In this document: one piece after another, positions 35,117 to 47,564 of the stretch
How the letters are laid out: each line of letters begins with the position of its first letter
How positions within the stretch are numbered: position 1 is the stretch's first letter
Source of the DNA: Casuarius casuarius
Taxonomy: Eukaryota; Chordata; Aves; Casuariiformes; Casuariidae
Assembly: GCA_003342895.1 (NCBI GenBank)
Contig: PTFA01000087.1
Location: forward strand, 2,511,969 to 2,575,968
DNA length: 64,000 nucleotides
Reading direction: 5' to 3'
Program-made: the position numbers and the translations under genes
Notes under the pieces: model-generated
Told to the model about the DNA's origin: nothing
Seen by the model: the letters and a program-made list of their open reading frames with translations, nothing else
The model's database searches: none

Positions 35117-38100
35117 GTGAGGAGTGCTATTACTAGTATGCATTTTACAGAGCTCTTTGCATGAGTTGAGTGTTCAGTGTGGCGAACAAATACACAAGTG
35201 CAGTGCCAGCTTAAAAATTCATTAACTAAATCCTGGTTATGTCCCAAAACCTGAAGGTGTGCTTTGGACAGAAGGCTTGATTTTTCCAGCCTGAAATGTG
35301 CACATTACCTGCTTTATTTGTTTGTTCTCAAATAATATTTTGCATTTCTTGACAAAGTGATTGAGTCACATGGAAGCCTCTGTAGGAAAGGGGAGGTTGC
35401 ACTTCACCTGGAGCAACTGAACCTGCTCCAGAAAAGGTCCCAGGCTGCCAGCCCTGGCAGGTGGGGGAGAGTGACAGTCACAGCATGGTGTTTGGAAGCC
35501 TGCAGCTAAAGGAGAAACTCCTGAGACAAACCAGGGGCGGATAGTCAGGCCTCCAAATAACATCTGCCCATCTTAAAATGGGCCTTGAGATCCCAAATCA
35601 GTATGGAAATTAGGTTCATGTTTGAAATCACATTTTCTTTTCTTCTAAGGTGTGAGGTCAAGATCTAAATCCAAACTCCTCTTCTGCTGTGCTCTTTTAA
35701 GATCCATTGGTTCATTTTAAAAGAGGAAGGGTCTTAACCCTGACATGCTAGCTTGATTCCCGACTAGATAATTGTAATCTCCACTTTCCATCAGATTACA
35801 AAAAGAACACAATGTATGTATATATGTGTATGCATATCACATCACTCAATTCATCATTTTTCAGTGAATATTCCACTGCTCTATGTTTTTCTTTCCAAAA
35901 AAAGAAAAAAGTAATTAGAAAGCAAAATCTATCTATTACTACCCCTCCTTTTTTCTGACTATATACACTGGGAAGGGGTTATGGGCTAATCTGCATATCA
36001 ATGTGAAGTGGAAGGAGAGTTGCAAGTGTTTGAGAAATCATTCCTAAAGCTCCCAGATGCACAATGTCAATAAGTGGTACATAACTGATTTAAGATTACA
36101 AAATCACTGGTATGATTACAGAGAGCAGTGCCTTCCTTTTCATTTAGCTTTATTTTTCTTCCTCTCCAGACACCTGTGTGCAATGTGTTGCTTGCTTGAA
36201 CTCCAAATGAATGCTTCTATTACTGATGTTTATTTTTCTTTATGTTTCCCAACAGTTCAAATAGAATTTTTTTTAATGTGAACATTTTTAATATAAAACT
36301 TAGCAGCTTTTGGAAAGCTTTTCTTTTTAGTTTCATAACAAAAAAATACTTTAAAGAGAAGCTGAGAAATGGACCATTTATCTGGCTGTCTTTCAGTTTT
36401 CCTTGCCCTTCTATCCCTATTCCAGGAGCTTGTTAGGTGAGCCAACCGTTTAGTATTGTCCTCCTCTAACATATCAGCAGTGCCTCTAATAATACTATCA
36501 GTTATAAATTCTCTTACAGATTTTCATGGCTGCTAATCTTAAACTCCTTGGCAGACAGAGGAGGGTTGAATAAACCCACAAGCCTTCTTTTCATAACTCT
36601 TCGTTTTTATTAAAACACATTTAAAATGATGGTATTTTTTAGAGAAAGCTATTACTCTAAATCTTGAAGCTCTTGTTCATTTCCAGTGATTTTGGTGAGA
36701 GTTTTCCAGCAGCAGAACTTCAGGACTTTGCAGCTGTTTGACATCTTAGGAGAAGGAGGCCAGACTCCCAAATCAGGGCTCAGTGGCTGGGGTAGAAGGG
36801 AGATCTGTTCTGAATTTGAGGGGCCCAACGACAGGTTGGGAATGGGGTCCTATCCAATCTTATATAGTTACAGGCAGGATGAAAAGGGATGAAAGTTTTA
36901 ACAATAAATGGATCAGATCTGTGCGTTTTGTACATTTGTGTGTTCTGTATGCCTGCAAAAGGTGAATGGCAGTGAACTGGGCTTATTTAAGTGTAATAAG
37001 AACCTTGGGATTGGGGGACCCTTGGAGATGGATCCCAGTGAACCTCCTCTAGGCAGGCTACAGTGGGTGCATTAACAAAAATACACACTGCCAGTTGCAC
37101 AACTAACTGAATTTTAATGAAAAATGCATTCTTTCAGGGTGAAAAACTTAAGCACATTTCTGAAGTTGTTCGTTTTTCAAATCCAACTCTAAATGATGAA
37201 GAAAGTTGCTTTCTGATATGTTTCTTCAGGGAACTAATTTTTACTGTGTTACTGTTTCAGATATTTTATCAGTCTTGCTTGATCTGTACATCAGATGAAT
37301 GATAGCAGCAGTGATTCATCACAGCCATTTAAAGTATCTAGTATTTGTGGTACAGAGCGTCGTATTTTATAACGTTTACTACTATTCTGCAATGCTTTCC
37401 GCTAACTGATGGCTAAGTGCTGAGCAAATATGAATAGGTAGGATGTGGACTGAATGTTCTATAGTCACTTCTGTATTGTTTACATTATATCTTCTGTACA
37501 TATATGCTTATACTGATTGCATGGTTGCCTGCATATTGTGGGGGTCTTGATGCTACAGGTGGTAGTGGACAGTCCTATTTAGTTAAATCTCCCCTTTGAG
37601 ATGGGATTGTAATTATAATCTTAGTTTTGATGATGTTCGCCTTCTAGCCATCAGGTTTAGTTTTGTGGTGTCTGGTAACTGGAAATTCCCAGGCTCTAAG
37701 CCATAGCAGTCCCCTCGCTTGATGGCAGGTTCCATCGTGGATCATTATCAGCATGTCTGCATACAAAGTTGAAAAGTGTTGAACTACCAAGAGGTCAAGG
37801 CCTACATTTCTAGAAGTGATTCATAATTTGAGGTCTTCTTAATCTCTGTGTGTCCTAGGGTGTGATTCAGCTGACAGAGTGTAAATAGCAGCATCTAAAC
37901 CATCTGCCTGTACTCCCCTTGAAGACACTAGAGAGAAATAGTATTTTGGGGTGTGACTGCTCTCATCCTAAAGTATACATCTACTGTAGCTCAGATTAAC
38001 TAGCCCCTGTTTTTTCACAAATGCAGTTCCACAGACTTCAGTTAATCAGCACCTTTGAAAATTAGGTTGTTGCTATAGGAAGTTTAGAGATCAAAATTGA

Positions 38101-38608
38101 AGACTAAATTTGAAAACTTATCCAGTTTCACTCTGGAAATCCAATAGGGAATAAGGAGTTCTCGCAGTGGTTGATGGAAAGAGCTCCAATATTCAGCCTT
38201 CTCTGAAGCTAGGATCCAAACACACTACATTTATAAAATCCTGCTTTTGGTATTTCTGTATCTGAAAGTTTGTCCCTTGAGAAGTACTCTAATGTTTGGT
38301 CACCTGACTTTAATCTTCTGTGTTCAAATGAGATATAACTTTCTTTACATGTTAATTTGCCATATGTTTGCTTTTTTAAGCCAATGTGCTCTGAGAAGTA
38401 CCAAAACAAGAGAGAGTATAAATCAGCTTAATTCCAAGGCTTTTTGTTAGGTATGGGGAAATAATCAAGAGTGTGGAATAAATCTTGGTCACTGTCAGCT
38501 GTGAAGTTAGATTCTCAGACTGTCATAATAAATTAAGAAACCAGGAGCTATGTGACAGGAGCATCAATCTCAGTCTCTTGTTTCTGAAGTCTTCTTGTTG
38601 TTTGGTGG

Positions 38609-38625
38609 TTTTTTTTTTTTTTTTT
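38609..38625 (-). repeat. (T)17 tract
   Basis: Seventeen T residues follow TTTGGTGG. On the other strand this is an A tract; no retroposed body was recognised beside it. Confidence 0.9.
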
Positions 38626-39754
38626 AATACTTAGTCTCTGGAGGAGGTAATCAATCATGCTAAGGACTTCTCTACATGGAACACACAGGAAAGTAAAGAA
38701 AAATCAGCTTAGAGTGTGAAGTTAATATGTGCAAGTTAAACCATGTTAAAGCCTATATGGATGCTCTTATTTGGGCTAACATGGCTCTAGATGGCTGTGG
38801 CCCAGTTTAGCAAACAAAGTTAGTTTTGTTCTGCATTATGCATCCTTACTAGTTTAGCTTGTTTATGTTAGTTTCCCATGATTAGTTAATTCATCTGCTT
38901 TTGCTATTCATCTCAACTGAAGTGGCCTATATTGATATACACCTTAACAGAAATGCTATAAAATATATTAAAATTAATCAGAACTTTGGGAGCCACATTG
39001 TGTTCAGCTCTTACTTAAAGCAATATGAAGCATGCATTCACCTGAAAGGTACAGGATGTCAGCCTATTGTATATGTGTTGGCCAGTCAGATCTGTATGAG
39101 ATGCAAGCCTTGCCTCATAGAAAGGTGTTTCTGTCAATCCTAGAAATTAGGTAGATCCAGTTAAAACACTGAATTTGTATGGATTAGAAAAAGATACCAG
39201 GCAAAAGTGGAGACCAGTGAAGTTCTTTGGTATGTCATTTCAAATATAGCCACTGTCATTTTACTGTACTTAGGATGCAATCAGGTCTTGTCAGTGCTTT
39301 AAAAATTAGATTTCACACATTCTTATAGCCAGAAATTTCATTGGGTATATATTTATGAATCTTATTTAAGAAGTACCCTTGTAAAATTTAAGTATAATAA
39401 CCTTGTTGATTGATCTTTTCATTAGACTTCCTGGTAACAGTATGATTTATATAGTTGAGAAATAGCCATCAAAAAGAATAGCTGCTACATAATTGCAGTG
39501 CAAGTATAGCATATATTAGAAAATGAAGCAGAACTCTTTTCTAGTATGGGTGAGCACTACAGGAAATGTTGATAGTGAATTTGCTGTCTACTTGTAGAAA
39601 AGTAGTAGACAAGAAGTTTGTCTACTTGTTAAGTAGATTCCAGAATCTCGGCATTCTGTAGTATCCTGCTTTTGCTGTCTAATGCTTTGCACGGATTTGT
39701 GTATCTTGTCGTTATCCTGTTTACTTCAATGTACAATGTGAAGACTTAAAAGTT

Positions 39755-39840
39755 TGGATCAGACTGCAAGACCAGGATCCAAGATTGTTTTCATTTCTTC
39801 CAATAGCTTTTACTGACTTCAATCTAGATCCTTCTCAAGT
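39755..39840. repeat. Degraded sauropsid palindromic repeat, second copy
   Basis: GGATCAGACTGCAAGACC and CAGGATCCAAGATTG are followed by TTTACTGACTTCAATCTAG and ATCCTTCTC. The CAGGATCCAA and TGACTTCAAT blocks in inverted arrangement match the same ancient repeat proposed at 29291-29360. The copy is degraded and the borders are approximate. Confidence 0.4.
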
Positions 39841-41334
39841 ATTTGAAATTATTCCCTGTGTACTCATTTCTTACTCAAGTTGTATCAGATGACAATATGT
39901 AGTTTTGCATGAAAAATGGGCAGGAAGAAACATAGAAAGTTGACAGTAGTATCTTTTAATATAGCTGCTCAAAGAGTACAGTTAACATCTATATAATAAT
40001 AACACATCGTAAAAATTTAATTAAAAAGTCACTGGACATTCTGTGCAAGAAAGATTGGTTAGAGAATTTGGAGGATTTAAGAGTAAAGCAGAATTGATTA
40101 AGGGGGATATGGAAGAAAATGTTTAAAAACAATTAAAATATACTTCATTGAATAAGTAAAACTGGAGTGAACATAGGATTTTGTATCATAGAAAGGAATA
40201 GAAGAAAGAAACAAGGCAAAGCTCTTCCACTCCATCTTAACAAAAGAAAATATTAACTGAAGAGAAAGTTCTAACAGAAGTGAATATTAGGCTATAGAGT
40301 GCAGCATGGTTATACCTTACTTAAAGCAGAATTAAGGTAGAACTGAAGAGTTTAAAAGAATGGAAAGACGTATTTACTCTGTTTATTTAGATGGCAGTGT
40401 TACAGGCACTCATCAGCAAGAGTTGAGCATCCAGAGTTCTAGGAGACTCGAGCTTGGCATACTCTAGGTCATATGTTAGTGAGTGTGCTTTCATGTCTTT
40501 TACCTCTCATAAGAAGAGCTGTGCAGAGAGGACAAGATTTCTGTTCTGCAACATCTAGAAATTTGGCTTTATTCTGAAAATTTTGAAAAATTCAGGATTG
40601 CGTAGGTCTTCATGAAAAAAATTCTGGATTTTTTTTATTGTAGGATAAACTATACAGTTTTTCATGCTGATTTTTTTCTTTTACTAGGTATAGTATCAGA
40701 TAACATACTAAAAGGAGAAAAGGCATAGCTGATTTTTTTATTTTTCTAGGTGAAATAAGCTTGATTGGGAAATAATTTTTCTAGAAGGCTGTCTCCCCTC
40801 TGAAACTTCTGCAATGTACTTCTAAGTGTACAGGCAAGCCTGAAAGCGATCAATTTTAGTGTATCTGAGTCAGCAAAAAATGCTGAAAGTGACTTTTTGT
40901 AGATATTCCTAATGTAGTTGTATCATTAATGTGGGTTGGAATGACATCAGTCAGATACATATTAGCAAATCAAAAGTAGCAATGTTTCAATTTTACCTTC
41001 TGAAAAATAGTTATTGTAATTCATTATGATGAATATATGTATTGGTATATTTAGACTTAACTGGGGAGCTTGACTGATTTTCTTTGGAATAGTTGAGAAA
41101 CTTCATTTATTTAATTCTTTTAGTTGTTTATTTTGAAGATATAACTAAGAAACTGCTTCTGAAACTAATTAGGGAAGCAATAAAAAGTGTTAATATGACA
41201 GCAAAGAATGGGTTCTATATTCCGCTAGTGATTTATAGTGAAAGGCATGGAGCTGCATTTACAGGACAGGGAACCAGCCTTTTGCCATGCTACTCACAAA
41301 TCATTTAAGGCTTCATTATATAAGATGCTAAGTA

Positions 41335-41505
41335 CCCTGGCCTCAAATCCTCAAAACTTTTAAGCACCCGCTAGATATGAGAAATGATATCAATCCCCTG
41401 TGCAACTGCAGCATTTTCTTTAACAGGCCTGAGATTTTCCGTATGCCACTGAGTGTTATTCGGTGCTCACAAAAGCATTTGAAATTCTCTGTATGAACAT
41501 GTTAG
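41335..41505. repeat. Degraded ancient repeat, sauropsid type
   Basis: The segment carries GGCCTCAAATCCTCAAAACTT and AAGCACCC, then GGCCTGAGATTTTCC, GAGTGTTATTCGGTGCTCAC and AAAAGCATTTGAAATTC. These resemble the recurring amniote repeat phrases GGCCTGATTTTCAGA, GGGTGCTCAGCAC and TTCTGAAAATC, arranged partly as an inverted repeat. I cannot name the family with certainty. Confidence 0.35.
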
Positions 41506-44500
41506 AGAAGTTTAAGATGCTTGATTTTGCTCACTTTAAAAATAGCTAGGATTGACTATACTCTTGACTATAATTCAGCATCTTTCAGGCTCCAAAGGGA
41601 CCATAGGCCAAGCCTATTCATGACTCCACACTGAAAGAATGTGAAAAGTCATGCTTGTGCTGCGAAATGACATGAACACTGGATGTGGATTGAGTTTTGC
41701 TTTGAGTGTTTAAGTTTGAAATCACAAAGAAGGAACTCTGAGGGAAATGGGGGAGTCCGCAGAACGTGAAATAAAAAAGGCTCCAACAAATGGCCACTTT
41801 GTAAATTCACATGAGCTGCATACCTGAAGGGGATGTCCAGGAGTAAAGCTGCAGAATTTGTCAGTGGATGGTCAATCCTTTTGCCTTAATATTTTAAGAG
41901 TTTTCCCTGTGACTTAAGATCCTGTACAACCAACACCAGATATCTTACAGTAAAAGGTAAGATGGCTTCTAGTGGAATAAATTGCCCATAGACAGTTTCT
42001 GCCTAACTCCTGTCAATTAATGGTTAGCTTGTGCGTGAATCACAAGGTTTTCTCTCTTTTGTATGTATTGAAACTATCTAATGTAACTAAAAATGTTTTA
42101 CTTATCCATGTGAATATATGCTTCATTTTCATATATTGGACACTGATAACCCAAAGCCATAAGCCTGAAGTACTTTGATTAAAAGAAAAAAAAAATTTTC
42201 ATGTCAACTGATACAATTTGTTTGACACTCAGCAAAATGTTCTTCATTTTTGTGAGAAAATAATCAACACCAAAATAAGTAATTTTGAGTTAATCAAAAC
42301 CAGATTTTTGTGATCCTGGCAGAGTCTATAAGCAGATGTAAAAGGAAGCAGGTATAAGCAGTGGTAAGCCTGGAAGAAAAATATAGAATACTGCTTCATA
42401 CGAGTCTGCAGAAGTTAATATTGTTCCAAAGGAAAGCACAGAGGTAAGGTCATTGTAAGGGAGAATATGACAATAGACAGGATAATTTACTCAAGCTGTC
42501 CTCAATTTTTCCTTGAATTGATCAAGACTGTTGCTTGTTTGCATCTGTAATTAATTTCCCTGTTTCTAGGTTACAGAGGGTTGTTAATCCAGCATTGCAA
42601 ATCTGAATGTCTTGAGCGCACCCAGAAATCAGTAAGAATTGCAAGCTTACTGCTAATGGGGCTGTGGCTGTCCAAGCCTCGCCGTAAAAGCCTGCAGGCT
42701 GGAGACTGTTGGTGTTCCCTAGATAGTGGCACTGTAGATGGAAAGAAGCAGGATCAAATTCATGCAAAGTTGTCTTAAAGCCCTGTGTCAAAAGCATGGA
42801 TAACTCATTTAAGAATAATTGATTGGGAACTTTGTTGTGTTTAGGCACTGTTGTTAGGAGGCCACCATATATATGTGTCTGTCTAAAAATAGACATGATT
42901 ACCAAATGAGAAGATAGAAGCTAGGCATAAGATGTCGCATTAAGGAACTTGGGTGTTTATTTTGGAAATGCTAAAAGCTGTGAAAAGGGTTTTGGTGTCT
43001 TAAAAGGACAAACAGTGGTGCCCGGTTGTTTGAGAAAGGAAAAGGCAAGTGACGTCAAGAGACTTGAACTCTGTGCGACATTGGTGCAGTGTCCCTTGGG
43101 CTGTTTACTTCTGCTAAGCAAATGGGCAGGCATCACACACAGTACTGTTGAGCTCTTGCATTAAATCAAATATTTTCTCTACTACAGACAGCAAAGAAAT
43201 CTGTTTACTCAGGAATGTAAATAGAAAAGCATGGATTTTTATCATCTTATTTTTTGTGAGGGTTCCAATTTAAAAGCAAAATACCACAATATCATAATAG
43301 CCCCAATATTATCCTAGCAGGTTGAGAATATTGTAGAAAAACAGAATCATTATTTCTATCTGAGATACAGGCTTAGTTGTGTTCACAGTTGCTGAAAGTA
43401 ACAGTTTCAATAGATTGAGTGGATTATTAGCAAAACTGTGGGGACACTATGAAAATTTTCCTTCGAATTATCGCTTATAAGAGGCATCTGTTACAGCCAC
43501 ACTTACACTCTATTTGTGTAGTGTGGAATTTAAGGAATTCCATTGTGCATCACAAAATAGCTACATAAAAGCATCCATTTTCAAGTTGCACACATCTATA
43601 ACTGTGCAGGCAAACAAGAAGCCTGCTCAGTGGCTCTTGAGATGATAGGTGATTGTAGTCCAATAAGAGATGGGAGTCTATGGGACACATCATGGGCATT
43701 TTCTTAGGTGTTGTACCCCCATACATAAAAAATAGAATGCTTCTAAATAACTCTTATATTTTGCAGAATTCACTGATCATTTTAGAATGTTTTTAGTATT
43801 CATCCTCAAGGGTGTCCCAGTAATCAGTGCTTCATGTTCCTCTTCTGTAAAATGTGCTCCTTTTTTTCAGGGAAAGGCAATTTTTCACACTTTTTGTTTT
43901 TAAATGTCTACTCTAGTAAACACTCACTGTTGTAGGATCCATTTTTTTGCAAGTGGATCTTTTCTCAATGAGAGCTCTCTGTAAGTTTTCCGCCACTGTG
44001 GTAGTGAAGTACTGAATTCAAGGGATGTTTTTCTTTTTCCTTTTCTTCCCCATATTTTTTCAGTTTCTTTCTTAAAAAAGAGGACAAAAATCAGGATTCT
44101 AGCCTATGGGCAAATGGTAGAAAACTTGGGCTCTGCTTTTAAATTCTAAATGAGGTCTGCTCTCAGATCTCCTGGAGATATGAATGCTATATATGTATGT
44201 AGTGGTTTCTCTTTAGTCTGACATTTCCCTTTGCGTACTCATATAAAGTTGGTCTAAGAAAGATGGTTTACCAGTTATTGCAATTAGCAATTATTCCATT
44301 TTTCATGGCCCCCTCAACTGGTGTGATGTGTCACCCTCCCTATCTTGACAACATGTCACTGATTGTATGACCATTCCAACAGGAATGCCTGCCTGCAGCA
44401 TCTAATCTGATACCACAGGCTTCACTCCTACATGCTGGAATTACTGTCTGGGCTTCCACAGCTATCTTGAAGTCCTGTCTTCCAAGATACCCACTCCAAT

Positions 44501-44964
44501 GCAGCACCATGGTACTTGGAAGGAATAGAATAGGGAAGTGGGAAGAATATGTGCCAAATGTTGCTGTCATTAGGCTAATTTCTAGAAGTGGGCGCTTCTT
44601 TGGTCTAAAAGTGATACAGTTTTTGGTTTAGACATGATATAGTCTTTCAAATTATCTCTATAATGCATTATGTAATTGTCTCATTTGTGTACTGCTGTAC
44701 TTTCTAGCTCAGAATAGATGAGGTAGACAGTAGAAGGCTGAGGGGAATCTGTAAGATCAAGAAAGATACAGAAAAGGCAGGTAGTGAATATTTACTAGTT
44801 CTCAAAATAATGGGATTAGGGGACATTCATTGAGACTATAAAGCAGCATGTTTGAAATAAACAAAAGGATGATTTTTCATGTAACTCATAATAAATTGCA
44901 GAGCTAATTGCCCCATCATGTTGAGTTCAGAAGAGATTAAACAAATTCATACAGGAAAGGTCCA

Positions 44965-45125
44965 TGGGCCGCAATGGTCTAGCTACTGGTTTAGGAAGGT
45001 TACTAGGTAAGTGATTGCTGGAAGTTGGGAGAGTGTGCCAGGGATGGTTCTGCCTCATTTTTGTGGTCTTTTCCTGAGTTTCCACTACAAGACAGTGTCA
45101 GAGATACGATGCTGGGCTAAATGTT
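44965..45125 (+). mobile_element. Ancient CR1-type LINE 3' fragment
   Basis: The end of this stretch, GACAGTGTCAGAGATACG followed by ATGCTGGGCTAAATG, parallels the forward CR1-type 3' end CACTGTCAGAGACAGG, ATACTGGGCTAGATGG. The start, GCTGGAAGTTGGGAGAGTG and CCAGGGATGG, parallels GCTGGGAGGG and CAGGGGATGG of the same consensus. It is the same family as the reverse copy at 15841-15965, strongly diverged and 5'-truncated. Confidence 0.55.
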
Positions 45126-45499
45126 CTTTTGTTATAAAAATAACTATGACTATGGTAAATCCAGGAATGTGTTGTTTTGGTTTTTTTTTTTTCCATGAGA
45201 TGGTCAGCCTAGCTTTCCAATTAGAGATATTCAGAATATAATGATTTTAAACTTCCAAAATCAGACATTCACGTTTTTTGATATTCCCATTGCTAATCAT
45301 TTCTCTTACAAATACAATAGCTTCTCAGTGGTGTTTTGTTGTTTAAATTTGAGGAAAGTCTGGAGTATCGCTACCAGCAATCCATCTCTCTATCACAATG
45401 TTCTGTACCAGTAAAACAGGCAGTTTAGCTTCCAAAAAGTTTCAAAGAATGGCTTAGAGTAAAACTTTCAGGATCAGCTCCCTGAATCATGAATCTAGG

Positions 45500-45640
45500 G
45501 CCTATTTTCAGAAGTCAACACCGAACCCTAGTGTTAGATTGAATGAATAGGGCTCTGGCTCCCAAATGCTTTGGAGATTTTGAAAATGTGACTCAGATTT
45601 CTGAGGGGTTTGAGTGCTTATGAAAATGTTGACACAAAAG
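45500..45640. repeat. Degraded ancient repeat, sauropsid type
   Basis: GGGCCTATTTTCAGAAGTC, then GGAGATTTTGAAAATGTGAC, then GAGTGCTTATGAAAATGTTG recall the amniote repeat phrases GGCCTGATTTTCAGAAG and TTTGAAAATGTTACCC. Family and exact borders are uncertain. Confidence 0.35.
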
Positions 45641-46162
45641 AAAAATGTCAGAAGGAAGGAAGAGAAAGAAGATCATGGGAGGAAGTAGACAGTGGATATA
45701 ATATTCTTGACATTGACTCTGGGTAATCTGTTTCCACTTTTGTCTCTTCCTGCTTGTGGTTTTGGTTTCAGGTACCCATAGCAGAGCTGATTAGTGGCCT
45801 TCTCCCTAGGTAGTATCCAAACAGGACAGTCTGTCAGAATCACTTCTTTAAGGCAGAAGGCTGAGGGAAGCTCTGAGCTAGATCAGGGTGAAATACCAGT
45901 GGAGCTAGTTTGAAAAGTTCATCAGATAAATTAAATGAGAAACCAGAAGCATTTGCTTATTTAATAAATGAAACATTCATCTCTATCAGCTGTAATGTGT
46001 CCCACCCTTTGATACTGTTCCACATTACCGCTCTCTAGAGGATCTCATCTTACCAAGATACAGAGCCCAAGTTTGATTATGCGAAGGTGGTGGGTCCAGA
46101 AAGCAAGAGGTCTAATGCAAATTCTGTTATGCATTAATTTGCACAGTGCTTCTGATACATAG

Positions 46163-46205
46163 GTATATAAATATATATATACTTATGTATTTATATGTAT
46201 ACGTG
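46163..46205. repeat. AT-rich (TA)n-like low-complexity tract
   Basis: The tract alternates purine and pyrimidine, with GTATATAAATATATATATAC and related TATGTATTTATATGTATACG. It is a degenerate TA/TG microsatellite. Confidence 0.85.
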
Positions 46206-47530
46206 CATCTGTTACCTCTTCCTCTCTTTTGAAAGTTTTCTTCCTTCCCAGCCCCTCCCTGGTCTTGCTCTTCCCTTATTCTTTTTGGTCCTTGGTGATG
46301 ACTAGCCAATATAAAGCTCAGGCCCTAGTTTCTCTGGAAACAGGGGTTTGTCACTCTGGCTTTAAACTCTGTCTAAACATTGCACTGACTGTTGCTTTAA
46401 CTATTTATTTGTGATGGTAGGGAGCAGTTGAGGGCTGTGGTAACTGAGTTATTTCTATACACTTCATCAAGAATTGCCTTTAGTAGAGACAATCATGGGT
46501 CAGTTCTTTGTGATAAATGTTAAAGAGAATGGCTTAAGGACATATTCTCACTTTCTCATAGTTTTTCTTCTCTGTTTGAGGATGAGGGTTGGAGCAGCCA
46601 TTTGGGATGGCCATAACATTTTTCCATCTTTTTGTGAGTGGATTATGTAGGTTTGTGGAAACCTTGCTCAGGCTCCCTTCTTGGGATCATCAGTAGGATT
46701 TTGAGGCTCAGCTATCCCATAAGCAGTGGATAAAGAACTCTAAGAATCAGCACACTGTCAAGTGGAGAGACCAACCTGGGTGAGACAACTTTTGAAAGAC
46801 AAGGAGCCTAGGAAATGGATTTGAGGTTCCATATAATTTTAAAGGAAGAAAGGGAGCTTCACCCCCTGCCTTGGGGCTGCAGTCCCCAGGAGACAATCCT
46901 GATCTGGCATAAGATGACCAGTGGTAGCTGATTTTGTGCAAAAGATTGCCAAAGAAGATGTGTCTGCTCTAAAAAAAAAAGTTTATTAGAAGTAACAAAG
47001 AAAGAGAGTTTAGTATTCATGCTCAATACCTTTAAAAATCTTTAAGATGGGTTTAGTTGGGGTTTAGGGCAGATATTCAAAAGAGGTTTTATATCATCAG
47101 AAGTGACTTTTTTTTCTGTATCTAGAGTTAGGCCCTGAGGGCAGTTCTCCAGCAGGTGTAAACTGTCATACAGAGTGCAATTAAAGCTGCTGAGGATCCA
47201 CCCTTGGTTTTTCAAAACAGTCAAGGGCCCAGTTTGACATGCAGAGCCTCCAAAACTGGAGCCAGAAGAGCTTTATTGAAAAACTGGCTACTTATTTTGC
47301 TGTTTATGTGAGAATTAATCTCTAGAAAATGTGGTCCAAAATGCAATCTCACATATGCTGCATTACCAGTGTTTACATGTTCAGCTGGGTAACTTGAGCT
47401 GCATTGAACTGGAGTTGCACAAACAATAAAAGAAAGAAAAAAACCCTTTGGCAGCTATTTCATTTGTGAACTTTGAAGAAATTCAGATAGATGAAGCAAT
47501 TATTCTGCCAGATCTATCCAGGCTTGTGTT

Positions 47531-47564
47531 CACTGAGGTTCAGTGAGGTTCAATGAGGTTCAAC
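47531..47564 (+). repeat. 10-bp tandem repeat CANTGAGGTT
   Basis: Three consecutive units read CACTGAGGTT, CAGTGAGGTT and CAATGAGGTT, followed by a partial CAAC. The units differ only at their third base, which is C, G and A in turn. This is a small minisatellite in the intron with no obvious role. Confidence 0.9.

Noticed and set aside
42522..42905. 127-codon open frame on the minus strand
   Set aside because: No similarity to a family I know, no repeats or motifs, and no promoter or polyadenylation context. It lies in ordinary intron and was treated as chance.
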